From Zea mays (lineage: Eukaryota > Streptophyta > Magnoliopsida > Poales > Poaceae): 64,000 nt of DNA. The first letter of the stretch is position 1. The number at the start of each line of letters is the position of its first letter. The stretch is taken from positions 128,494,990-128,558,989 of the forward strand of contig NC_050101.1 in NCBI RefSeq assembly GCF_902167145.1. The letters run 5' to 3'. The notes beneath the pieces are model-generated. The model worked only from the letters and a program-made list of their open reading frames with translations, had not been told where the DNA came from and made no database searches. Of the stretch, positions 35,306-44,692 are shown one piece after another. The translations under genes were made by a program, and so were the position numbers.

Positions 35306-36092
35306 ATCTCCCCCTTTTTGGTGATTTATGCCAACACATCCAAAAGCAATGCAAAACATGCAACATTGATTCAAATTGAAGACCAAATTGTTTTTGACTT
35401 AAATTTGGCATATTTGGATCATTCTTTGCCACCACTTGGTTTGTTTTTGCAAATCAATTTCATTTTCCTATCTCTAAGTCAAACTCACTTGTTTGGGCAT
35501 TTAGAGAGATAATCCAAGAGTGAAAATGATCAAGATCCAAAAACTCCCCCTTTTTCCCATAATCATAAATTCTCCTCACAAGAGACCAAATTTTGACAAT
35601 AAGAGTATTTTGACAAATCAAAAGTTCTAACTCTACTATTTTCAAAATTCTCAAGTGGTAGCTGATCCATTTGCTTTGGCCTTAATTTCTCCGCCTTTGG
35701 CATTAAGCACCAAAACGAGATCATTATTGGCCCTTTAACCCCATTGCCTCACCAAAAATATCAATTAAGAGCAAAAAGGCAATAAGAGTATAAGAATGAA
35801 CTTGGAGGTGAGTACACTAATACCGGAGTGCAGTGGAAGTCTTTGCATGGTCCAAGTTCACCTTTCCCTTTCAATCCACCTTTGAGACTATATCAAGTAC
35901 ACTTAAACACAAAGGTTAGTCTTTAAAGGGTCAGATTGTAGCACTTCTCCCCCTAAATATGTGCATCACTCACACATGGACTTGTGAGGTCCGGGGATCC
36001 CTTGCACAACTTGAGCACCATAAATAAACAACAACTCTCATAAATGCATAAAGTAACTTGATCAAAGGCATAAAACACATGTATGCTATAAA
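35306..36092 (-). other. 3' non-coding region of Sirevirus A
   Basis: Lies between the pol stop and the 3' LTR. Carries repeated CTCCCCCTTTTT, ACTCCCCCTTTTTCCC and CTCCCCCTAAATATG blocks, i.e. multiple GGGGGAG polypurine-like tracts on the sense strand, as in element B. Confidence 0.75.
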
Positions 36093-36955
36093 TCAATCCA
36101 AGTTACGTGAATCTAAGACATTTAGCTCACTTCGCAGCCTGCAAAAGGTTTTCTTATCTAAAGGCTTGGTAAAGATATCAACTAGCTGGTTCTCGGTGCT
36201 AATATAGAACACTTCGATATCTCCCTTTTGCTGGTGGTCTCTCAAAAAGTGATGCCGGATGTCTATGTGCTTAGTGCGACTGTGTTCAACAGGATTATCC
36301 GCCATGCGGATTGCACTCCCATTGTCACATAGTAGTGGGACTTTGCTTAGATTGTAGCCAAAGTCCCGGAGGGTTTGCCTCATCCAAAGTAGTTGCGCGC
36401 AACACTGTCCTGCGGCAACATACTCGGCCTAGCAGTGGATAGGGCAACAGAGGTTTGTTTCTTAGAACTCCAAGACACCAGGGACCTTCCTAGGAATTGG
36501 CACGTCCCTGATGTACTCTTCCTATCAACCTTGCATCCAGCATAATCGGAGTCTGAATATCCAATCAAGTCAAAGGTACACCCCTTTGGATACCAGATCC
36601 TGAAGCAAGGCGTAGCAACTAAAATATCTAAGAATCCGCTTAACAACCACAAGGTGACATTCCCTTGGGCCGGATTGAAATCTAGCACACATGCATACGC
36701 TAAGCATAATATCCGGTCTACTAGCACATAAATAAAGCAAGGAACCTATCATAGACTGGTATGCCTTTTGATCAACGGACTTACCTCCTTTGTTGAGGTC
36801 GACATGTCTGTCGGTTCCAATTGGCGTCTTCGCGGGCTTGGCTTCCTTCATCCCAAACCTCTTGAGAAGATCTTGAGTGTACTTCGTTTGGGAGAGGAAG
36901 GTGCCTTCCTTGAGTTGTCTCACTTGGAACCCAAGAAAGTATGTCAACTCGCCCA
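36093..36955 (-). pseudogene. Sirevirus A pol, RT end and RNase H
   Basis: Continues the pol interrupted at 55621. 36955-36570 reads MGELTYFLGFQVRQLKEG and on to [16 protein letters not shown]. Frameshifts near 36630 and 36430 lead into [17 protein letters not shown] and finally DNGSAIRMADNPVEHSR and [17 protein letters not shown]. The stop lies after NVLDSRNLD, as in element B. No longer translatable as one protein. Confidence 0.85.
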
Positions 36956-36960
36956 TCATC

Positions 36961-38214
36961 TGAGAGCACCTAGAGGGGGGGGGGTGAATAGGTGATCCTG
37001 TGAAACTTAAACTTATAGCCACAAAAACTTGTTAAGTGTTAGCACAATAATCGCCAAGTGGCTAGAGAGAAGGTCTTGCACAATACGATAATCACAAAGA
37101 ATTCAACACAGAGAAGACACAATGATTTATCCCGTGGTTCGGCCAAGTACAAAACTTGCCTACTCCACGTTGTGGCGTCCCAACGGACGAGAGTTGCACT
37201 CAACTCCTCTCAAGTGATCCAATGATCAACTTGAATACCACAGTGTTATGCTTTTCTTTTCTTATCCCGTTCGTGAGGAATCTCCACAACTTGGAGCCTC
37301 TCGCCCTTACACTTTTGATGTTCACAAAGAATCACGGAGTAAGGAAGGGAAGCAACACACACAAATCCACAGCAAAAATGCGCACACACACGACCAAGAA
37401 TCGAGCTCAAAGACTATCTCAAAGTTCTCACTAGAACGGAGCTCGAATCACTTAGAATGACAAACGAATGCGCAAAGACTGAGTGTGGATGATCAAGAAT
37501 GCTCTAAGGTTGCTTGGTGTTCTCCTCCATGCGCCTAGGGGTCCCTTTTATAGCCCCAAGGCAGCTAGGAGCCGTTGAGAACAAATCTGGAAGGCCATCC
37601 TTGCCTTCTGTCGTCGGGTGCACCGGACAGTCCGGTGCACACCGGACAGTGTCCGGTGCCCGATTTCCTTCCTTAAATGGCGAAGCCGACCGTTGGCGAC
37701 CTTGGAGCCGTTGGCGCACCGGACATGTCCGGTGCACACCGGACAGTCCGGTGCCCCCTTCTAGCCGTTGGCTCGGCCACGTGTCCCGCGCAGATCGCGC
37801 GGCCGACCGTTGGCCCGGCCGACCGTTGGCTCACCGGACAGTCCGGTGCACACCGGACAGTCCAGTGAATTTTAGCCGTACGCCGTCGGCAAATTCCCGA
37901 GAGCGGCCACTTCGCTCGAGGCAGCCTGGCGCACCGGACACTGTCCGGTGCACCACCGGACAGTCCGGTGCCCCAGACCGAAACAACCTCTTGGCTGTAC
38001 ATAGCCAACTCTTCTCTTTTCTTCTTCTTTCTGTTTCTAATACTTAGACAAGTATATTAGTACACAAAACCAATGTACTAAGACTTAGAAACATACCTTT
38101 GCTCTTGATTTGCACTTTGTTCATCCATGGGCATAGATTCACATTTAAGCACTTGTGTTGGCACTCAATCACCAAAATACTTTAGAAATGGCCCAAGGGC
38201 ACATTTCCCTTTCA
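36961..38214 (-). repeat. 3' LTR of Sirevirus B, 1254 bp
   Basis: Plus-strand start TGAGAGCACC, end CCCTTTCA; the sense strand runs TGAAAGGG...GTGCTCTCA. Holds many CACCGGAC(A)GTCCGGTG palindromes between 37618 and 37970. It carries one palindrome unit fewer than the 5' copy. Confidence 0.95.
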
Positions 38215-38921
38215 ATCTCCCCCTTTTTGGTGATTTATGCCAACACAACATAAAGCAACTAGAACAAGTGCAATATCACTTCAAATAAAAACTCAAATTT
38301 ATTTTGATTCAATTTGGCATATATGGATCATCCTTTGCCACCACTTGGTTTGTTTTTGCAAATCAAACTCAAATCTCTATCTCTAAGTCAACCACACATG
38401 TTGAAGCATAAGGAGAGTCATTCCAAAAGAGATTGATCAAAATTTCAAAAACTCCCCCTTTTTCCCATAATCAACACTTCTCCCTACAAGAGGCCAACTT
38501 TTGACAAAAAAAGACAATGCAAGAGTTTTTGACAAACCAAAAGCTCTATTCTACTATTTTCAAAATTTCTCAAGTGGTAGCTGATCCATTTATCACTTTG
38601 GCCTTTATTTTCTCCCCCTTTGGCATCAAGCACCAAAACGGGATCAATCTTGGCCCTTTAACCCCATTGCCTCACCAAAATCTTCAATTAAGAGCAAATA
38701 GGCAATAAGAGTCTAAAGATGAACTTGGAATAAGTTACCCTCTCATCGGAGTGCAGTGGAAGTCTTTCATGGTCCAAGTCCACCTTTTTCCCTTTCAATC
38801 CATCTTCGAGACTAAATCATCAAACTCAAACACATGGTTAGTCTTCAAAGGGTCAAGTTGTAACATATCTCCCCCTAAACATGTGCATCACTTTGCAACG
38901 GACTTGTGAGGTCCAGGGAGC
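38215..38921 (-). other. 3' non-coding region of Sirevirus B with four polypurine tracts
   Basis: The sense strand has GGGGGAG runs at 38217-38230, 38451-38460, 38611-38620 and 38869-38876. The one at 38217 adjoins the LTR and is the likely primer for plus-strand synthesis. Multiple polypurine tracts are a recognised Sirevirus trait. The remaining 82 bp of this region lie beyond element C at 48612-48693. Confidence 0.8.
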
Positions 38922-39508
38922 TGTTGGGGTTGTGCTTCGGTGTGCCGAAGGTCTCACATGAAGAAACAGCTTCGGCTGAAGTCGTCTCCAAGAGATGGCC
39001 GAAGGTCCCTTTTTATGGAGCTTCGGCGTTTTAAACCGACATAGAGATAGAATGACCTTTTTATACATATAGGTCTGAGTCAATGCTGTAAACTTTCGCA
39101 AGGGACATAATTGTAATTTGTCACAGGCTGCGACCTGTGCCTATAAATAGATGAACAGTATCTCTGTACTGTTCACGTGAACCTGTCATTTGCTTTCGCA
39201 TCACGCTTGTACTTCTGCCTTCCGCAGGACCGAAGGTACATTTGTAAATCAAAGTCATTTATATTCATTAATACAAGTAGAGATAATTCTATGACAATAT
39301 TTAAATGTTTATTTCATATTCTATGATTTATGTGAATGCTTCATTCTTCGTTGTTATGCTTACGAAGGTATGTCCCTCGTAACCTTCGTCCGAGATGCTT
39401 TATATCCCGAAGGGATATATCGTTATGGAGGACGAAGGACCTTAACACTTAATATTTTTTGTGTTGCCTTGTTCTTGATTCTTAGCATTTGAGAACAAGT
39501 CCCCAACA
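38922..39508 (+). repeat. 5' LTR of element C, 587 bp
   Basis: TGTTGGGGTTGTGC...AAGTCCCCAACA. Rich in CTTCGG/CCGAAGG motifs. TATA box CTATAAATAG at 39141-39150. Related to the diverged solo LTR at 25294-25930. Confidence 0.95.
39141..39150 (+). promoter_or_regulatory. TATA box of the element C 5' LTR
   Basis: CTATAAATAG, repeated in the 3' LTR and conserved as CCTATAAATAGATGAACAG in the solo LTR at 25294. Confidence 0.7.
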
Positions 39509-39509
39509 T

Positions 39510-39520
39510 TGGCGCCCACC
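39510..39520 (+). other. Putative primer-binding site of element C
   Basis: TGGCGCCCACC starts two bases into the internal region. The TGGCGCC core fits tRNA 3' ends of the Asp type, but the following bases do not match that tRNA well. Confidence 0.5.
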
Positions 39521-39552
39521 TCCGGTCAACTCACTTCCACCTTTCTGAGCTG

Positions 39553-42500
39553 ATGGCTTCGTTCAACACTCAAGCTGGAGCTGCTTCGGCTTCGAAGCTG
39601 GTGCTCCCGATAACAGGCGGTTCTTGCTCAGAGCCAGCTAACAAAAAGCAGAAGAAGGAGGCTCAGAGAAGGGTGCAGCATGTTGGAGTGCAGGGACCCT
39701 TTATTAAGTCAAAATGGTCTCATATTCCAATTACCTTCTCTCAGGAAGATCTTCAGCTCAAGGACTATCCTCACAATGATGCTATGGTCATTTCTTGTGT
39801 GATCAAAGGGTTTCTGGTTCACAATGTCCTAGTTGACACAGGCAGTGCAGCTGACATTATATTTGCCAAAGCCTTCAGACAGATGCAGGAGCCTGAAGAC
39901 AAGATTCATGATGCTACGCACCCTCTTTGTGGCTTCGGAGGGCGGCAGATTGTGGCACTCGGGACGATTACCATGCCGGTAACCTTCGGATTTGTTAATA
40001 ACACAAGGACTGAGCAAATTGTGTTTGATATTGTTGACATGGAATACCCCTACAACGCCATCATTGGTCGTGGTACCCTAAATGCTTTTGAAGCAATTCT
40101 TCACCCAGCTTATCTTTGCATGAAGATACCTTCGGACCAAGGGCCTATTGCTATTCATGGGAGTCAGGAAGCTGCCAGAAGGGCCGAAGGAAGCTGGACT
40201 GATTCCAAGGCAATTCATAATATAGATGGAGTTGAAGCTTGTGAACAGTACAAGTTCAGGAGGGAAAAAGCAGCTTCGGCTGATCAGCCGAAGCCCATGC
40301 TGCTGTGTGAGGATATAGCAGAGCAGAAGGTGCTATTGGGCTCGCAATTATCTGAAGATCAAGAGAAAACCTTGATAAGGTTTTTATTCAACAATAAAGA
40401 TGTTTTTGCATGGTCAGCCAATGATCTTTGTGGAGTGAATCGGGATGTTATTGAACATTCGCTCAATATTGACCCATCCTTCAGACCCCGCAAGCAGAGG
40501 CTTCGGAAAATGTCTGATGACAAGGCCGAAGGGGCTCGCAACGAAGTAAAAAGACTCCTAAGTGCAGGAGTTATCAGAGAAGTGAAGTATCCAGAATGGC
40601 TAGCTAACACTGTTATGGTGAAGAAGGCCAATGGAAAGTGGAGAATGTGTATTGATTTCACAGATCTCAACAAGGCTTGTCCGAAGGATGAGTTCCCGCT
40701 GCCAAGGATAGACTCTTTAGTTGATGCAGCAGCTTCTTCGGAGCTCATGAGTCTCCTGGATTGTTACTCAGGCTATCATCAAATCTGGATGAAAAAGGAG
40801 GATGAGCCGAAGACTAGTTTCATAACCCCAAGTGGTACATATTGCTATCTTCGGATGCCAGAGGGGCTTAAGAATGCTGGAGGGAGTTTCAGCAGGATGA
40901 CTGCGAAGGTTCTCCAATCTCAGATAGGCAGAAATGTGTTGACCTATGTTGATGACATTATTGTAAAAAGCACGAAGCAAGAAGACCATATTACTGATCT
41001 GCAGGAGACCTTCGCCAGCTTCAGACAAGCTGGTCTGAAGCTGAATCCAGAAAAATGTGTCTTCGGAGTGAAGAAGGGTAAGTTCCTTGGATGCTTGGTT
41101 TCAACAAAGGGAATTGAAGCTAACCCAAATAAAATCGAAGCTATACTTCGAATGGAGCCACCAACCACAAGAAAGGGGGCCCAAAGATTGACAGGAAGAC
41201 TGGCATCTCTTAACAGATTTATATCCAGATCAGCGGAAAGAAATCTACCCTTCTTCGAGGTGCTAAAATCAGCTGAAGTCTTTCAATGGGGCCCAGCTCA
41301 ACAAAAAGCTTTCGAAGAACTCAAGCAATACTTGATAGATCTAACAACATTAACTCCACCAATGCCAGGGGCTCCTCTATTGTTGTATGTGGCAGCTTCG
41401 CACTCAGCAGTAAGTGCGGCACTTGTGCAGGAGAAGTTTGATGGACAAATCAAGAAGCAGGTCCCAGTATATTTTGTATCTGAGGTCCTTAGTGTCTCAA
41501 AGAAAAATTATACAGAACTGGAGAAGGTGTTGTATGCCGTTCTAATGGCATCCAGGAAGCTTCGGCATTATTTTCAGGCATATAATATTATTGTTCCTTC
41601 TTCGCAGCCGTTGAAAGATATCATGAGAAATAAAGAAGCTACTGGCCGAATTGGAAAATGGGCTGCGGAGCTTAATGAATTTTACATTGATTATGTGCAC
41701 AGATCCTCGATTCAGTCTCAAGCATTGGCGGATTTTATTGCCGACTGGACGCCAGGGGCTCAGGGCGAAGAAGCAAATAAAGATGCCGAAGCATGGACAG
41801 TGTTTTGTGATGGCTCCTGGGGAACCTTCGGAGCAGGAGCAGCTGCTGTTTTGGTTTCACCGTCCAAGGTTAAAACTTGCTATGCAGCAAGACTGGACTT
41901 CAGCTGCACAAATAATATTGCTGAGTACGAAGCCTTGCTCCTGGGCCTTCGGAAACTAAAGGCGATGGGGATCAGGAGGGCGATCCTTAAAACTGATTCT
42001 CAGATTGTTTCGGGTCATATTGACAAAAGTTGCAAGGCTAAAGACCCGAAGCTTGAAAAATACTTAGACACAGTCCGAAGGATCGAAGCTTCCTTCGAAG
42101 GATTTTCTGTTAAGAATATCCCTCGAGGGCAAAATGAACATGCTGATTTGTTAGCCAGGTCTGCAGCACAGGGGCTGCCGCTACCTTCGGATGTATTCTT
42201 CGAAACAATAAAGGCACCTTCAGTGGAGTTACTTGAAAGAGCAGTTCTTACTATCTCTCCCGTGTACAGTGAAGATTGGAGAACTGAAATAATTTCTTAC
42301 CTTCAGGGCAACTTCCTATCAGATGACGAAGCTTATAATAAAAGAATAGAGGCAAGAGCTCGTCCGTATATCATTATAGAAGGGGAGTTATACAAGCATG
42401 GAGTTTGTGCCCCGCTGCTCAAGTGCTTGTCTAGAGCCGAAGGTATAGAGTTGATGAAGGAGATACATGCAGGCCTTTGTGGATCCCACATCGGATCCAG

Positions 42501-43506
42501 GCCGTTACTTGGAAAAGTGTTCCGACAAGGTTTTTATTGGCCGAAGGCAGCTTCGGATGCAGCTGAGTTAGTTCAAAAGTGCGAAGGTTGTCAGAAATGT
42601 GCAAGAGATCAAAAACAACCTTCGTCTTTGACACAGCTAATACAACCCATCTGGCCATTGCAAAGGTGGGGCCTCGATTTGCTGGGCCCATTACCACCGG
42701 CTCAAGGCAATCTGAAATATGTTGTAGTTGCTGTGGAATATTTTTCCAAGTGGATTGAGGCGAAGCCATTAGCTACAATAACTTCGGCCACTGTCCAAAA
42801 ATTTTTCTGGCAGAATATTGTCTGTCGCTTCGGAGTGCCGAAGGCTATAACTGTAGATAATGGAACACAATTTGACTCCGAAGAATTCAGAAATTTTTGT
42901 GATCAAATTGGCACGAAGATCCACTTTGCGTCAGTCAGGCACCCGGAGTCGAATGGGCTTGTTGAAAGGGCCAACGGCATCATAATGACAGGAATAATGA
43001 AGCTAATCTTCAATCAACCAAGGGGAAAATGGCCAGATCAGCTTACCAAAGTGGTATGGAGCCATAACACAACAACATCAAGATCTACAGGCTTTACCCC
43101 ATTTAAGTTGTTATTTGGTGACGAAGCAATAACCCCGGAAGAAGCCAAAGCTGGATCAATAAGAGTGGTAGCTTCGGCAGAATCAAGTCCCGAAGATGCT
43201 TGTCTCGTGGAAAAAGATGCCTTAGAAGGGATCAGGCTTCAGGCCGTGGAGAATATCAATAAGTACCAGGCTGAGACAGTTAAATGGCGAGATAGAAAGG
43301 TCCGACTAAAAAATATTGAGCCAGGACACTTGGTGCTTCGGAGAGTGGCCAATCCAGATACAGTGGGCAAATTGCAACTGAAATGGGAAGGGCCTTTCTT
43401 AGTAGCATCTTCGTCAAGGCCTGGTTCGTACAGACTGAAGGACATGGACGGCAATGAAATTCCAAGATCTTGGAATGCGGATGAGCTTCGGCGGTTTTAT
43501 GTATAA
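39553..43506 (+). CDS. Element C pol: protease-RT-RNase H-integrase, no gag
   Basis: A single 1317-codon frame from ATG 39553, 44 bp after the LTR, to TAA. Residues 1-60 resemble only the gag-protease linker. The aspartic protease has VDTGSAADIIF with Asp95. RT carries KWRMCIDFTDLNKACPKDE and the catalytic YVDD at 465-468. An RNase H with VFCDGSWGTFGAGAAAV lies near 750. The integrase zinc finger (H..H..CEGCQKC) is near 975-1017, followed by a DDE core: DLLGPLPPAQG near 1042, VDNGTQFDSEEF near 1101 and SNGLVERANG near 1133. The C-terminal GHLVLRRV and WEGPFLV match the usual gypsy integrase tail. All catalytic residues I checked are present and the frame is intact. A full Tat polyprotein would carry several hundred residues of Gag before the protease; none are here. 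Probably translated from the LTR transcript and able to act in trans. Confidence 0.93.
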   Translation: MASFNTQAGAASASKLVLPITGGSCSEPANKKQKKEAQRRVQHVGVQGPFIKSKWSHIPITFSQEDLQLKDYPHNDAMVISCVIKGFLVHNVLVDTGSAADIIFAKAFRQMQEPEDKIHDATHPLCGFGGRQIVALGTITMPVTFGFVNNTRTEQIVFDIVDMEYPYNAIIGRGTLNAFEAILHPAYLCMKIPSDQGPIAIHGSQEAARRAEGSWTDSKAIHNIDGVEACEQYKFRREKAASADQPKPMLLCEDIAEQKVLLGSQLSEDQEKTLIRFLFNNKDVFAWSANDLCGVNRDVIEHSLNIDPSFRPRKQRLRKMSDDKAEGARNEVKRLLSAGVIREVKYPEWLANTVMVKKANGKWRMCIDFTDLNKACPKDEFPLPRIDSLVDAAASSELMSLLDCYSGYHQIWMKKEDEPKTSFITPSGTYCYLRMPEGLKNAGGSFSRMTAKVLQSQIGRNVLTYVDDIIVKSTKQEDHITDLQETFASFRQAGLKLNPEKCVFGVKKGKFLGCLVSTKGIEANPNKIEAILRMEPPTTRKGAQRLTGRLASLNRFISRSAERNLPFFEVLKSAEVFQWGPAQQKAFEELKQYLIDLTTLTPPMPGAPLLLYVAASHSAVSAALVQEKFDGQIKKQVPVYFVSEVLSVSKKNYTELEKVLYAVLMASRKLRHYFQAYNIIVPSSQPLKDIMRNKEATGRIGKWAAELNEFYIDYVHRSSIQSQALADFIADWTPGAQGEEANKDAEAWTVFCDGSWGTFGAGAAAVLVSPSKVKTCYAARLDFSCTNNIAEYEALLLGLRKLKAMGIRRAILKTDSQIVSGHIDKSCKAKDPKLEKYLDTVRRIEASFEGFSVKNIPRGQNEHADLLARSAAQGLPLPSDVFFETIKAPSVELLERAVLTISPVYSEDWRTEIISYLQGNFLSDDEAYNKRIEARARPYIIIEGELYKHGVCAPLLKCLSRAEGIELMKEIHAGLCGSHIGSRPLLGKVFRQGFYWPKAASDAAELVQKCEGCQKCARDQKQPSSLTQLIQPIWPLQRWGLDLLGPLPPAQGNLKYVVVAVEYFSKWIEAKPLATITSATVQKFFWQNIVCRFGVPKAITVDNGTQFDSEEFRNFCDQIGTKIHFASVRHPESNGLVERANGIIMTGIMKLIFNQPRGKWPDQLTKVVWSHNTTTSRSTGFTPFKLLFGDEAITPEEAKAGSIRVVASAESSPEDACLVEKDALEGIRLQAVENINKYQAETVKWRDRKVRLKNIEPGHLVLRRVANPDTVGKLQLKWEGPFLVASSSRPGSYRLKDMDGNEIPRSWNADELRRFYV

Positions 43507-43639
43507 CTCGATGTAATTTTGACTTTTCTTTTCTTTTTCATGGCACCCTTTTCCTTTCTAAAGGGGGAGAAAGGTTTTTAATGGGGCCATCGTATGTAAT
43601 TTCCTTTTTAGTTTTATAAGAGCAAAATCCCCCAAAGAT

Positions 43640-43950
43640 GTACATGTAAAAGCTGAGAGTGCACCATCGAGTGCCGAAACTAAAAAAGAGAAGAAGCTCC
43701 AAAGACGTCCCTAAGGGGATGCAGAGCTCACAGCGAAAAGTCAACGCTGATTCCGCCGAAAGTAAAAGGCGAAGAAGCTCCAAAGACGTTCCCAAGGGAA
43801 TGCAGAGCTTATACCGTCTAAGTAAGAGACGAAGAAGCTCCAAAGACGTCCCTAAGGGGATGCAGAGCTTACAGCGAAAAGTCAACGCTGATATTGCCTA
43901 AGTAAGAGGCGAAGAAGCTCCAAAGTCGTTCCTAAGGGAATGCAGAGCTA
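43640..43950 (+). repeat. Tandem repeat array 1 in element C (four units)
   Basis: GAAGAAGCTCCAAAGACGT, then CCCTAAGGGGATGCAGAGCT, recurs at about 43690, 43771, 43831 and 43911 (steps of 80, 60 and 80 bp). The longer steps carry an extra CAGCGAAAAGTCAACGCTGA insert. Lies just after pol. Confidence 0.85.
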
Positions 43951-44229
43951 ATGTGTGGTTGTTTCCAAGTAATGGCTGACAATATGGCTTCGGACATATG
44001 CTTCGGACATTCATTCGTGCATTACATTACATCATAACATTCGCATGCATAAGCATTCATTCATAGCATTCGTGTTCCCAAGTGGCTGCTTCGGCAAAAA
44101 AGCTTCGGAGAAGTGCCTTTATATGACTTGTTACGCTATGTTGTGTGCAAGAGTGAAAAGTTCCGTTGCTTTGGCACAAAGAAAAGTTTCAGTATAAGGG
44201 AGAACTGGATTTTTATGAATCATTGTGTA

Positions 44230-44430
44230 AAAGAGTAGTAGTCTCTCATGTTTTGTCATGTAAAGGAAAACTTTGGCAGAAAAGAGTAGTAGTTTTTTAT
44301 GTCTTGCTATGTAAAAGCTTCGGCAGAAAGAAGAAGTAGTCTTTTATGTCTTGCTATGTAAAAGCTTCGGCAGAAAGAAGAAGTAGTTTTTTATGTTTTG
44401 CTATATGAAGAGAAGCTTTGGCAAAAAGAG
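44230..44430 (+). repeat. Tandem repeat array 2 in element C (about four units)
   Basis: Unit of about 50 bp: GTAGTTTTTTATGTCTTGCT, then ATGTAAAAGCTTCGGCAGAA, AGAAGAA. Copies begin near 44235, 44286, 44335 and 44385; the middle two are nearly identical. Confidence 0.85.
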
Positions 44431-44692
44431 GAAGCGACCGTTTAGGCTTCGTTGTGTACGAAAAGAAGGGAAGGTGTTTTTTCGCCTTCGGCTCAAAATG
44501 CTGATTTCGTCCACATCAAAGCGACTTAATCGAAGGGTAAGGATATATTACAAGGTATGTACAAAGTTCCTTGAGAACAGTTCAATTGTATTTACAAAAC
44601 TTGTTACAAAAGTATCCTGAGTTTTTTCCTATAGTACATTTCTACTGATCTTCATTAAGCTTCAGCTTCGGCGACAGTTTCGGCGACATAAC

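Noticed and set aside
43659..43901. 80-codon frame in element C after pol
   Set aside because: Generated by the tandem repeat units; no independent coding evidence.
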